From Actinomycetota bacterium (GTDB lineage Bacteria; Actinomycetota; CADDZG01; WHSQ01): a stretch of DNA of 12,423 nt. The stretch is taken from positions 1-12,423 of the forward strand of contig JACDBF010000034.1 of assembly GCA_013695055.1 (NCBI GenBank), read 5' to 3'. Numbering within the stretch: position 1 is the first letter of the stretch; every line of letters begins with the position of its first letter. Under the pieces are notes generated by a model. The model saw only the letters and a program-made list of their open reading frames with translations. It did not search any database and was not told where the DNA came from. The position numbers were made by a program, and so were the translations under genes. Shown here piece by piece: positions 1 to 5,972 of this stretch.

Positions 1-123
1 ATGACCGTCTACCGTCTCGTGAAGTCCAGCCAACTGGCGGCCGTGAGGGTGGGCCGCGGCTATCGCATCCGCGAGGACGATGTTCGGAGATACCTCCAAC
101 AGCGCTACATGGACGCCGGCTGA
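1..123 (+). CDS. MerR/excisionase-type HTH protein, 3' part only
   Basis: The first 40 codons of the window are open and end at TGA 121-123. The peptide begins MTVYRLVKSSQLAAVRVGRG and continues YRIREDDVRRYL, the typical second half of the 'DNA binding domain, excisionase family' fold (MerR-like HTH_17): recognition helix, the wing V-R-V-G-R-x-Y-R-I, then an acidic-hydrophobic helix. Family members normally have about 20 more residues before this (L-T-x-x-E-V-A-x-x-L-x-V-S-x), so the ATG at position 1 is probably an internal Met and the true start lies outside the window. Despite the family name, such chromosomal genes are usually small DNA-binding regulators, not phage excisionases. In Actinobacteria one of these commonly sits just upstream of the bS22 gene, as here (about 1.1 kb). 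Its targets cannot be inferred. Confidence 0.8.
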   Translation: MTVYRLVKSSQLAAVRVGRGYRIREDDVRRYLQQRYMDAG

Positions 124-144
124 CCGCTGTTCGGCTCGATCACT

Positions 145-184
145 CGCCGGATCGCCCACCCGCCCGCCGGATCGCCCACCCGCC
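145..184. repeat. Two-copy 20-bp tandem repeat
   Basis: The unit CGCCGGATCGCCCACCCGCC occurs twice head to tail, at 145-164 and 165-184, with no mismatch. The second copy supplies the left arm of the terminator at 180-195. It looks like a simple local duplication, possibly slippage, in the space after the HTH gene. No further copies were seen in the window. Confidence 0.9.
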
Positions 185-202
185 CCGCGAGGCGGTTTTC
201 TT
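180..202 (+). terminator. Rho-independent terminator after the HTH gene
   Basis: CCGCC (180-184) pairs with GGCGG (191-195) around a 6-nt loop, followed at once by TTTTCTT. It lies 57 bp after the HTH stop codon and 41 bp before the next gene, so it separates the HTH gene from the kinase-bS22-SAM hydrolase run. The stem is only 5 bp but all G-C. Confidence 0.6.
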
Positions 203-243
203 ATGTATAGGAGCAGCCAACTCTAGGAAGTGAGGCCGAGCTG

Positions 244-1152
244 ATGCCACCGCCATTGAGCTCCGACCTCGAGGCAATCTGCGGCCGGCTCTTGGATAAC
301 CCCGGAGTCGTTCTGCTTCTGGGAGAGATCGACACCGGCAAGACGACCTTCGGTATCGAGCTCGTCCGTCGAGCGCAAAGCTCCGAGGTGTCCGCCGCAT
401 TCGTCGACGCCGATATCGGCCAGTCGACGGTGGGGCCCCCGACCACGGCGGGTCTCCGATTCGCAGATGGCCTGAGCGACTACGAAGGCTCCACTCTCCT
501 GCGCGGCGACGCGCTCAGCTTCGTCGGCTCGATCTCCCCTCGAGGCCACCTCCTATCGCTCGTGGCCGGAACCTCCAAGCTGGTCGAGCGGGCCCGCCGG
601 GCCGGCTGCCGGCTCATCGTGGTGGACACGACCGGCTTCGTGTCGGGGCTTTACGGTCAGATACTCAAATACAACAAGATGGATCTCATCCGGCCCGACG
701 TCGTGGTGGCGTTCGAGCGAGGGGGCGAGCTCGAGCCCATCGTCGGCATCGCCCAGCGTTTCACGTCCGCCGAGGTGATCGAGGTACAGATCTCACAAGA
801 CGTCGCAAGTCGGTCCATCGAGGAGCGGATGACTTTTCGCGAACAACAGCTGGCCGCCTATTTCGCCCAGGGAACCTCGCGCTGGCGCGTCAAGCCCACG
901 GTTTTCATGCCGACCTTGCCTCCCGAGTTCGACCTCGCGCTCCTCGACGGGATGGTCGTGGGCATGGAGGATGGAGAAGGAGGGTGCACAGGGATCGGGT
1001 TGCTTGAGTACGATGCTCCCGAGGACATCCTTCGCATGGTGTCGCCGGTGACTGAAAGAGTGCGTGGTCTGCGGCTCGGTTCGGTGAAGTTCGGCATCGA
1101 TGGAAGATCCCTGGGGCCGGTCGACGTCCGAAACCTGTTCCGAACTGAATAA
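244..1152 (+). CDS. Clp1/Grc3-family P-loop polynucleotide 5'-kinase homologue
   Basis: This 302-aa protein resembles the Clp1/NOL9/Grc3 family, whose characterised members phosphorylate RNA or DNA 5'-hydroxyl ends using ATP or GTP. Visible: a Walker A loop GEIDTGKTT (residues 27-35); the family signature DADIGQSTVGPPTTAGL (55-71), which in this family holds the nucleotide-side acidic residues; a Walker B-like strand LIVVDTTGFVSG; and a C-terminal beta-rich part with V-x-G-L-R-L-G-S-V-K-F, like the Clp1 C-terminal domain. No signal peptide or membrane segment, so cytoplasmic. Start: ATG 244 with GAGG at 232-235. It begins a plus-strand run with bS22 51 bp downstream and the SAM hydrolase after that. 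The pairing with a ribosomal protein suggests a link to rRNA or ribosome maturation (inference). Substrate is unknown, and a generic GTPase-like role cannot be excluded. Confidence 0.8.
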   Translation: MPPPLSSDLEAICGRLLDNPGVVLLLGEIDTGKTTFGIELVRRAQSSEVSAAFVDADIGQSTVGPPTTAGLRFADGLSDYEGSTLLRGDALSFVGSISPRGHLLSLVAGTSKLVERARRAGCRLIVVDTTGFVSGLYGQILKYNKMDLIRPDVVVAFERGGELEPIVGIAQRFTSAEVIEVQISQDVASRSIEERMTFREQQLAAYFAQGTSRWRVKPTVFMPTLPPEFDLALLDGMVVGMEDGEGGCTGIGLLEYDAPEDILRMVSPVTERVRGLRLGSVKFGIDGRSLGPVDVRNLFRTE

Positions 1153-1203
1153 GAGTTGGCGGACTTGCAGCCTTGAGCCGCGCATAGCAAGAGGAGATGG
1201 TAG

Positions 1204-1302
1204 ATGCCTTCACTCGTCAAGAAACGCCGCAAGAAAATGCGGAAGAAGAAGCACCGGAAGATGCTGAAGCGCACTCGCTGGCAACGGCGGCAGGGCAAGT
1301 AG
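1204..1302 (+). CDS. Small ribosomal protein bS22 (AURKAIP1/COX24 domain)
   Basis: A 32-aa, very basic protein beginning MPSLVKKRRKKMRKKKHRKM and ending in a run of K, R and Q. This is the AURKAIP1/COX24 pattern (V-K-K-R-R-K-K-M-x-K-K-K-H-R-K-x-L-x-R-T-R) of the actinobacterial ribosomal protein bS22, found in the mycobacterial 30S subunit and related to mitochondrial mS38. bS22 binds 16S rRNA in the small subunit body near the decoding region. The start ATG 1204 is preceded by AAGAGGAG (1189-1196), a strong ribosome binding site. The gene is below the size cutoff of many gene callers. It sits between the Clp1-like kinase and the SAM hydrolase on the same strand, probably co-transcribed. It is the best single taxonomic marker in the window. 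Confidence 0.93.
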   Translation: MPSLVKKRRKKMRKKKHRKMLKRTRWQRRQGK

Positions 1303-1338
1303 CCGCGCTCTCGTCTCAGAGATAGGGATTAGGCAATC

Positions 1339-2154
1339 ATGAAGCGAGAGATAGTTACTTTCTTGTCCGACTACGGACTACAAGACGAGTTCGTAGGCGT
1401 GTGCAAGGGAGTGATGCTGGATATCGCTCCTAACCTTCGGGTTGTCGACATTCATCACTACATACTGAGACAAGATATTCGTCACGGAGCCGTCGTGCTT
1501 CAGCAATCTGTGAAGTACATGCCCGACGCCGTGCATCTTGCGGTCGTTGATCCAAGCGTGGGCTCTCAGCGCAAAGCGGTTGCGGTAGTGGCCGGGTCGG
1601 GGGCGGTTTTCGTCGGGCCCGACAATGGTTTGCTCTTGCCGGCCGCCGAGATGTGTGGAGGGATTCAGACCGCGTTCGAGATAGCGAACGAGCGTTTCAT
1701 GCTCACTCCGGTGTCGCAGACTTTCCAAGGGCGCGACGTATTCGCGCCCGCTGCGGCGCATGTCGCCGAGGGCGTCGATCCCTCCGAGCTCGGACCCGAG
1801 CTCGATGCCGCCGGCCTGGTCCGCCTGGAGATACCGGAAGCTTGGATACACGACGATCATCTCCACGCCGAGGTGTTGCAGGTCGATCGCTTCGGTAACC
1901 TGCAGCTAAGTTGTGAGCAGGAGCACTTGGAGCGGGTCGGTCTCGCCGATGGTAAGAAGCTTGAGGTCAGGCTCGAAGGTCACCGGTTGAACGTCCACCA
2001 CGGTACGACCTTTGCAGATGTGCCCCCCGGAGAGTTCGTCCTGGTCGAGGACTCTTACAACCAACTGTCGCTTGCAGTGAACAAAGGGGATGCCGGCGCC
2101 CATCTTCGGGCAAGCTCGGGTTCGACGGTAATCGTGGGCCCCATCAACACTTGA
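1339..2154 (+). CDS. SAM hydroxide adenosyltransferase (DUF62 family), catalytic His replaced
   Basis: A 271-aa protein of the SAM hydrolase / SAM hydroxide adenosyltransferase family (DUF62, related to fluorinase and chlorinase). Characterised members use water or hydroxide to split S-adenosylmethionine into adenosine and methionine. Visible: N-terminal F-L-S-D-Y-G (8-13), V-V-D-P-S-V-G with D71, R78, G-P-D-N-G-L-L (93-99), and the C-terminal D-R-F-G-N (183-187). Length and two-domain order are normal. The odd point is residue 130: members usually have T-F-H-G-R-D, with the His completing an Asp-Arg-His triad, but here TFQGRD has Gln (codon CAA). D71 and R78 are kept with the expected 7-residue spacing. 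Activity may therefore be altered or lost. No strong ribosome binding site was seen; the start follows bS22 by 36 bp. It is likely the last gene of the kinase-bS22 run. Confidence 0.9.
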   Translation: MKREIVTFLSDYGLQDEFVGVCKGVMLDIAPNLRVVDIHHYILRQDIRHGAVVLQQSVKYMPDAVHLAVVDPSVGSQRKAVAVVAGSGAVFVGPDNGLLLPAAEMCGGIQTAFEIANERFMLTPVSQTFQGRDVFAPAAAHVAEGVDPSELGPELDAAGLVRLEIPEAWIHDDHLHAEVLQVDRFGNLQLSCEQEHLERVGLADGKKLEVRLEGHRLNVHHGTTFADVPPGEFVLVEDSYNQLSLAVNKGDAGAHLRASSGSTVIVGPINT

Positions 2155-2160
2155 ACCGGG

Positions 2161-2181
2161 CCGTCGGTCCTCAGCCGGCGG
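2161..2181. other. Hairpin between convergent genes
   Basis: CCGTCGG (2161-2167) pairs with CCGGCGG (2175-2181), seven pairs including one G-U, around a 7-nt loop that holds the stop codon of the minus-strand peptide gene. It lies 6 bp after the SAM hydrolase stop. There is no T tract on either side, so it may be a transcript-end structure for the convergent pair and not a classic terminator. Confidence 0.4.
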
Positions 2182-2257
2182 TGATCTGATAGAGGCGAAG
2201 AACGCCCAGTACCCCTGCGATCGTGATGGCAGCCAGCAGCAACATTATGGCCACCAT
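2171..2257 (-). CDS. Small single-span membrane peptide, 28 aa
   Basis: A minus-strand reading frame of 28 residues: a short MVAI start, then an unbroken hydrophobic stretch rich in L, A, I, V and G, ending R-L-Y-Q-I-T-A-G. It would form one transmembrane helix with a very short tail. The start ATG at 2257-2255 has AGGAGA about six bases upstream, a good ribosome binding site. An in-frame ATG at 2272 would add MRRNT but lies on that same binding site, so the shorter form is preferred. It lies 86 bp downstream of the response regulator on the same strand and ends 16 bp from the convergent SAM hydrolase gene. No family is recognised. The ribosome binding site and clean hydrophobic composition argue that it is translated. 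Confidence 0.55.
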   Translation of the reverse strand: MVAIMLLLAAITIAGVLGVLRLYQITAG

Positions 2258-2343
2258 GGTGTTTCTCCTCATGGACCCTAGGATAAGCCCGGCGTTGTGA
2301 AGGCTTTTCCCTGCGGAGAGGCCGGCCCAACAATAACGAAGTC

Positions 2344-2721
2344 TTAGATGGTGCGGAAGTCGCGCACCAGCTCGCTGATGTGGCGTTCGAGCTGGTTCAG
2401 GCCCTCGACCTTGCCGATGCACACGGCTACGCCGGCCTCTTTGGCCATCTTTTCGATGCGATCGTCGAGATAGGCGGTGTAGAGGATGATCGCCTGGCTC
2501 GGCCTCAGGCTTCGGATGGCCCGAGCCGTCATCAAACCGTCCATCCCCGGCATGCGGTAATCCATGACGATCACGTCGGGCTCGGCCTTGGGAGCGAGGA
2601 TCAGCGCGTCGTGGCCCGAAGCCGATTGCCCCACGACGTCGAAGCCGTCCAGCTCGAGCATGTCCACCAGCATCTGACGGACGTGCTCGGTGTCGTCGAC
2701 GATCAGGACCTTGACGTTCAG
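2344..2721 (-). CDS. Stand-alone CheY-like response regulator, apparent CTG start
   Basis: A single receiver domain of 125 aa with no output domain. With the start at CTG 2721-2719 the protein begins (M)NVKVLIVDD. All receiver residues are present: acidic pair D9-D10, phosphoacceptor D54 (in V-M-D-Y-R-M-P-G-M-D-G), T82 and K104 (I-G-K). The first in-frame ATG (2673) would remove the first strand and the D9-D10 Mg2+ site, so it cannot be the start. AGGAGG at 2732-2727 sits 5 nt before the CTG. The ATG between them (2726-2724) overlaps the upstream gene's TGA but reads ATG AGC TGA and stops at once. Translation is thus probably coupled to the TIM-barrel gene. It could act by protein-protein contact or as a phosphate relay; no histidine kinase lies in the window. 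One extra C after AGC would restore an ATG start, so a sequence error or recent deletion is possible. Confidence 0.85.
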   Translation of the reverse strand: MNVKVLIVDDTEHVRQMLVDMLELDGFDVVGQSASGHDALILAPKAEPDVIVMDYRMPGMDGLMTARAIRSLRPSQAIILYTAYLDDRIEKMAKEAGVAVCIGKVEGLNQLERHISELVRDFRTI

Positions 2722-2722
2722 C

Positions 2723-3568
2723 TCATCCTCCTAAGATCGTTCGAGACTGCGTGTTGCCGGCTCGCGTAGGGTCCCGCGCGAGCCTTTCTTCGACACGTTC
2801 CCGGTTGCGTTTAAGCATGCTCGCGAGCTCTTTGGGGCGCTCGAGGTAGCGCGCGACGGAGAGCTCCAGCGCGATGGTCCCGGCGTATTTGGTGCGGACG
2901 AGCTCGTCTACGAGATCATCGATCGGGAGACCCCCATCGCCCACCGATAGGTGGCCATCGCGGCCGTCGAGAGCGTTGTCGGAGAGATGGATGTGCGCAA
3001 GCTTGGGGGCGAGCGTGTGGTACGCGGGCTCGAGGTCGATCCTCGACACGGCGAGGTGGCTCGTGTCCATCACGACCCACGGAGACCGTTCGACCAGCTG
3101 TGCGGGCTCCAGCCACCGGTATCCCCGAGCTCTTCTGCGCCCGACCCATTTCGGATACATGGTCTCGACCGCCACCTTCACATTCGAAGCCGGGCCGGCG
3201 GCGTGCTCGGCCAGCCACTGGGCGTACCTCCGCTCCCACAGATAAGGAGGATGGACGACATAGGTGCCGGCCCCCAGCGCCTCGCACACCTCGATTCCCC
3301 TGGTTACCTTGTGGGTCGCCTCGAGGCCCCAAACGGTGCGAGTTATCACGAGGAAGGGGCCGTGAACCGACGAGATCTGGAGGCCTCGAGCGGTCGCCAG
3401 CTCGAGGGCCGCGACCGGATCCTGGGTGGCGGGGTCGCGGGTGATCATCAGCTCCACCGCCGAAAAGCCTGCTTCGGCGATCGTGTCCAAGGCCCGCTCC
3501 AGCTCGAATGTCCAGAACGGGCCGGTCGAGCATTGCAGGAGGGGGCCGGTGGCGGCGCTCGAGGTCAT
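2723..3568 (-). CDS. Sugar phosphate isomerase/epimerase-like TIM-barrel protein
   Basis: A 281-aa protein of the xylose isomerase-like / AP endonuclease family 2 TIM-barrel superfamily, which contains metal-dependent sugar isomerases, epimerases and endonuclease IV. Barrel strands carry the expected metal and acid-base residues: E39 (A-V-E-L-M), H69 (S-V-H-G-P-F), H106 (V-V-H-P-P-Y), E135 (A-V-E-T-M), D168 and H171 (M-D-T-S-H), H192/H194 (H-I-H-L-S-D) and E235 (A-L-E-L-S). The reading frame is open further upstream to 3724, but that part is Arg/Pro-rich and reads as non-coding; ATG 3568 (MTSSAATGPLL) fits the family start. The ribosome binding site is weak and the start lies just after a hairpin. 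The stop overlaps the SD/start region of the response regulator, so the two genes are translationally linked. The substrate cannot be told. Confidence 0.82.
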   Translation of the reverse strand: MTSSAATGPLLQCSTGPFWTFELERALDTIAEAGFSAVELMITRDPATQDPVAALELATARGLQISSVHGPFLVITRTVWGLEATHKVTRGIEVCEALGAGTYVVHPPYLWERRYAQWLAEHAAGPASNVKVAVETMYPKWVGRRRARGYRWLEPAQLVERSPWVVMDTSHLAVSRIDLEPAYHTLAPKLAHIHLSDNALDGRDGHLSVGDGGLPIDDLVDELVRTKYAGTIALELSVARYLERPKELASMLKRNRERVEERLARDPTRAGNTQSRTILGG

Positions 3569-3580
3569 AGGGTCGTCATG

Positions 3581-3627
3581 CTCGCACTCTTTGCGAGGGT
3601 CCGCGGCCAGTGGGCGCCCGAGCGCCC
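3581..3627 (-). promoter_or_regulatory. Two hairpins in the leader of the TIM-barrel gene
   Basis: Two perfect inverted repeats lie just upstream of the minus-strand start at 3568. One is CTCGCA (3581-3586) with TGCGAG (3592-3597) around a 5-nt loop, which on the minus strand reads AAGAG, a possible weak Shine-Dalgarno. The other is GGGCGC (3612-3617) with GCGCCC (3622-3627) around a 4-nt loop. Neither is followed by a T tract in the minus direction. They could shape ribosome access or mRNA stability. No known riboswitch pattern was recognised. Confidence 0.4.
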
Positions 3628-3642
3628 GCCGAAGTAGGACGC

Positions 3643-3671
3643 GAAAGCGCCTCCGGAGTGACCGGAGGCGC
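3643..3671 (-). terminator. Strong hairpin terminator after the Crp/Fnr gene
   Basis: GCGCCTCCGG (3647-3656) and CCGGAGGCGC (3662-3671) form a perfect 10-bp stem around a 5-nt loop. Read on the minus strand the stem is followed by TTTCG. It lies 107 bp downstream of the Crp/Fnr stop and 79 bp upstream of the TIM-barrel start. The T run is short, so termination efficiency is uncertain. Confidence 0.6.
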
Positions 3672-3777
3672 CGCGGAGCCCTGCGAGGTGGGCCGGCTCG
3701 GGGCGGGCTGGGAGGCTCGTGCACGACCCGCTAAGGACTCGTGCGTGCAAGACGTCCCATCCTCTCCGGCTCCACCA

Positions 3778-4542
3778 CTAGCTTCGGAGAGGCGTGCCGA
3801 AAGCTTGAGCTTCGCCCGATCGAGCTCCCCGCTTTGACGTAGAACGGTCGGCGGGCTCGCTGTGGATCCGGCCCGAGCATCTGATCCGCTCGAGGGCGGC
3901 CGGCTGGAGAATGCGAAGCCTCCGGCCCCTGTAGTCGACCACTCCCGCATCCTTGAAACGCCTGAGCGTCTTGCAGGCGCTCTCCCTGCACATTCCGGCG
4001 AGCTTGCCGAGATCACCCTGAGCCAGAGGGAGCTCCATCTCGACGGCTCCGGCTTGGACGGTCCCCAGCATGTCGGCGAGATCGAGGAGGCGGCCGGCGA
4101 GACGAGCGGGGACCTCGCTGGCGGTGCGCTCGAGAGCCGTTTCGCACATCCACCGCGCTCGCCGGGCCATCAGTTGAGTGAGCGCAAATGCGGCCTCCGA
4201 ATTGTCCCGCAAACATTCGACCAGAAGCCCGGCATCGAGCCCGAGCACTTCGCAGCGGCTCGCGGCGACCGCGTCCAGAGGCTGCTGGAGCCCGTCTAGG
4301 GAAGCTACCTCGCCGATGAGCTCGCCTGGGAGGCCCAGGCCGATGATCGTCTCGCTGCCCTCCCCGCTGCGGCCGATGAGCTTCATTACCCCGGCCCCCA
4401 GGAGGTGCGCCCGCCCCCCCGGTTCGCCGGCCATGTAAAGCCGCGTTCCCGGGTCGAGCGTTCGAGCCACCGACCGATCGAGCAACCGGCGACGGTCGCC
4501 CTCAGACATGGCGTCGAGCACTGGAAAGGCTACTGCGTGCAT
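3778..4542 (-). CDS. Crp/Fnr-family transcriptional regulator
   Basis: A 254-aa protein with the two-domain Crp/Fnr layout. Residues about 5-115 form a cyclic-nucleotide-binding-like jelly roll (G-T-R-L-Y-M-A-G-E at 32-40, then L-G-L-P-G-E-L-I-G-E-V-A-S-L-D-G at 69-84). Next comes the long dimer helix (about 115-160) and a winged HTH (175-212) with recognition helix C-R-E-S-A-C-K-T-L-R-R-F-K-D-A-G-V-V. It lacks the N-terminal Cys cluster of oxygen-sensing FNR. The cAMP-contact Arg-Ser pair of CRP is not evident, so the ligand is unknown. The tail beyond residue 213 (about 40 aa) is longer than usual and looks disordered. ATG 4542 has GGAGG seven bases upstream, a strong start. It appears monocistronic, between a terminator downstream (3643-3671) and the MFS terminator upstream. 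Confidence 0.88.
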   Translation of the reverse strand: MHAVAFPVLDAMSEGDRRRLLDRSVARTLDPGTRLYMAGEPGGRAHLLGAGVMKLIGRSGEGSETIIGLGLPGELIGEVASLDGLQQPLDAVAASRCEVLGLDAGLLVECLRDNSEAAFALTQLMARRARWMCETALERTASEVPARLAGRLLDLADMLGTVQAGAVEMELPLAQGDLGKLAGMCRESACKTLRRFKDAGVVDYRGRRLRILQPAALERIRCSGRIHSEPADRSTSKRGARSGEAQAFGTPLRS

Positions 4543-4561
4543 CCGCGCACCTCCGTTTCTC

Positions 4562-4576
4562 CCGCCCGTTGGGCGG
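4562..4576 (-). promoter_or_regulatory. Inverted repeat in front of the Crp/Fnr start
   Basis: CCGCCC (4562-4567) and GGGCGG (4571-4576) are perfect inverted arms separated by GTT, 20 bp upstream of the regulator's ATG. It could be an operator, possibly autoregulatory, or an mRNA hairpin. It does not resemble the Crp (TGTGA-N6-TCACA) or Fnr (TTGAT-N4-ATCAA) site. Confidence 0.3.
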
Positions 4577-4597
4577 ATCGCCGGACATGAGGGCGCG

Positions 4598-4628
4598 AAT
4601 AAGGGGCGAGCTCGTTACAGCCCGCCCC
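4598..4628 (-). terminator. Rho-independent terminator after the MFS gene
   Basis: GGGGCGAGCT (4603-4612) and AGCCCGCCCC (4619-4628) form a 10-bp stem with one G-U pair and a 6-nt loop. In the minus direction it is followed by TTATT. It lies 38 bp after the MFS stop codon and 60 bp upstream of the Crp/Fnr start, so it isolates the two genes. Confidence 0.65.
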
Positions 4629-4651
4629 TCCTCGATGGGCACTCTACCCAC

Positions 4652-4668
4652 AGACGCGGGCCGCGTCT
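4652..4668. repeat. 8-bp perfect inverted repeat at the MFS stop codon
   Basis: AGACGCGG (4652-4659) and CCGCGTCT (4661-4668) are perfect arms around a single G, overlapping the last bases of the MFS gene. As RNA it would fold as a 6-bp stem with a 5-nt loop. There is no T tract; it may aid 3'-end stability together with the terminator just downstream. Confidence 0.4.
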
Positions 4669-5818
4669 AGACCGATTTCATAGAGTTGCGCTCTGAGCGA
4701 GCGAAGAGAAAGCACAAGCAACAGAGCGCGCCGCCGAGGGCCGCGAAGAGCCACAGAGACGCGCTCAACCCCGCCGTATCGGCCAGACGGCCGGCGGCCA
4801 CCGGAATGACCAGGCCCGCGAGGGCTCCGGTTGACACGACTGCGTCGGTGGTCCCGGCGAACCCGGGCCGGATGCGCAGAATGGTCGTCTGCAGCGTGGT
4901 CCAGAAGATGGCGACGGACGCCCCAAAGCAGAGCACCGCCACCGCCTGCAGAGAGATGATGGGAGCGATGGTCAGTCCTGCGACCGACGCGCTCATGACG
5001 AGCGCTCCCCACAACAGCCGCGAGGCCGGAGAGCGTCCCCTGAGTGCTTCGGCGGAGTTGAGCGCGTATCCCGCAACGCCTCCGATCACGGCGATGGTGA
5101 CCATCGCGGTGGCGATGGTGGGGGATTGGGCTCGCACTCGCCGCAGAAAGACGATAGCGAAGCCCAAGAACGGTTCATCGAGACCCGACAGCAGGGCCGA
5201 CATGGCGGCGAGCAGCCACACGCGCGCATCGCGCGCTGCCCCCATCACTCCGGCCAGGGGACTACGGCCCTCCGTCCGTCTGGGGGGCCCCGGCAGCCGT
5301 TGGGTGGCGAGCCAGAGCCCGTAGGCGGCCATGAGGAGTCCCCCCAAGGTGAACGCGAACCGCCAGCCGAGGCCCAGGGCGGCCGCGGCAACGAGGGTCA
5401 GTGGGCCGAGCAGACCGCCGAGCTCTCCGAAAGCGTTCTGACGAGCGAGGACCACGTCGAGCTCGTCGCCGGCCAGATCCACGAGTGCGACCTCGGTGCC
5501 GCCCACGAGAGCGTCGCTCGAGAGTCCCATCGCTATGACCGCGACGGCGAGGGCGCCCAGCGAGCGGCCCTGGGCAAAGACCAGCAGGGACGCGGCGTAG
5601 CCGAATGCGCCGCCCGCCGCCAAGACCCGGCGGCTCACGTAGTCGGCGGCTATCCCGAAGAAGTTGCCGAGCACTCCCCCGGAAGACAGCAACACGAGCA
5701 GCAGCCCGGTTTCCGAATAGCTGAGGCCGAGCTCGCGATGAAGGGGCTCGATGACCCCGAAGGGAAGAAACGAGAACCACTCATCGGCCAGGCGGACGAC
5801 CAAGAGCGACGCAACCAG
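4667..5818 (-). CDS. MFS transporter, start unclear
   Basis: A Major Facilitator Superfamily permease of about 380 aa with some 12 hydrophobic segments. Visible: an N-terminal A-D-E-W-F-S-F-L-P motif typical of a group of actinobacterial MFS proteins, a basic loop A-D-Y-V-S-R-R-V-L after the second helix, and a central charged loop (about residues 170-190). Substrate unknown. The start is a problem. TTG 5803-5801 cuts into helix 1, because the hydrophobic stretch begins earlier (S-L-V-A-S-L-L-V-V). CTG 5818, with GAGGG about 10 bases upstream, gives a complete first helix and is used here. The frame stays open back to a TGA at 5872-5870, beyond which in-frame ATGs at 5893 and 5902 would give MARLHDL before the stop. 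It may therefore be a start-impaired gene or pseudogene. It is divergent from the tlpA-like gene and followed by its own terminator. Confidence 0.75.
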   Translation of the reverse strand: MVASLLVVRLADEWFSFLPFGVIEPLHRELGLSYSETGLLLVLLSSGGVLGNFFGIAADYVSRRVLAAGGAFGYAASLLVFAQGRSLGALAVAVIAMGLSSDALVGGTEVALVDLAGDELDVVLARQNAFGELGGLLGPLTLVAAAALGLGWRFAFTLGGLLMAAYGLWLATQRLPGPPRRTEGRSPLAGVMGAARDARVWLLAAMSALLSGLDEPFLGFAIVFLRRVRAQSPTIATAMVTIAVIGGVAGYALNSAEALRGRSPASRLLWGALVMSASVAGLTIAPIISLQAVAVLCFGASVAIFWTTLQTTILRIRPGFAGTTDAVVSTGALAGLVIPVAAGRLADTAGLSASLWLFAALGGALCCLCFLFARSERNSMKSV

Positions 5819-5900
5819 GGAGCGTGTGCCCTCGGCGGCGCGAAGGGCGATTCTCGGGAAGGCCCTGCGTCAGAGATCGTGAAGGCGCGCCATCCAGCGC

Positions 5901-5906
5901 ATCTTA
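5901..5906 (-). promoter_or_regulatory. Possible -10 box for the MFS gene
   Basis: On the minus strand TAAGAT (5906-5901) fits the actinobacterial TANNNT pattern and lies in the 154-bp gap between the divergent MFS and tlpA-like genes. No good -35 is seen 16-18 bp upstream. Nothing else recognisable was found in this gap except the ribosome binding site GGAGGA (5965-5970) of the tlpA-like gene. Confidence 0.2.
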
Positions 5907-5972
5907 CGCGTTTCGCGGCGCCGGGAGACTCCGCGGGACGGTAGAGCGCACCCCGCGAGACAATGGAGGAAC

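Noticed and set aside
145..184. Tandem repeat considered as a CRISPR fragment
   Set aside because: Only two copies, directly abutting with no spacer, and no cas genes nearby.
1653..1898. Second open frame inside the SAM hydrolase gene
   Set aside because: Arg-rich shadow frame with no ribosome binding site; the main frame carries all family motifs.
3569..3724. N-terminal extension of the TIM-barrel protein
   Set aside because: Arg/Pro-rich translation unlike the family, runs through the terminator hairpin of the upstream gene, and has no ribosome binding site.
3672..3777. Search for a tRNA or small RNA in the gap after the Crp/Fnr gene
   Set aside because: No cloverleaf, CCA end or T-loop pattern found on either strand.
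5126..5944. Long plus-strand open frame antisense to the MFS gene
   Set aside because: Charged, low-complexity translation with no recognisable fold; the opposite strand encodes a clear membrane transporter.
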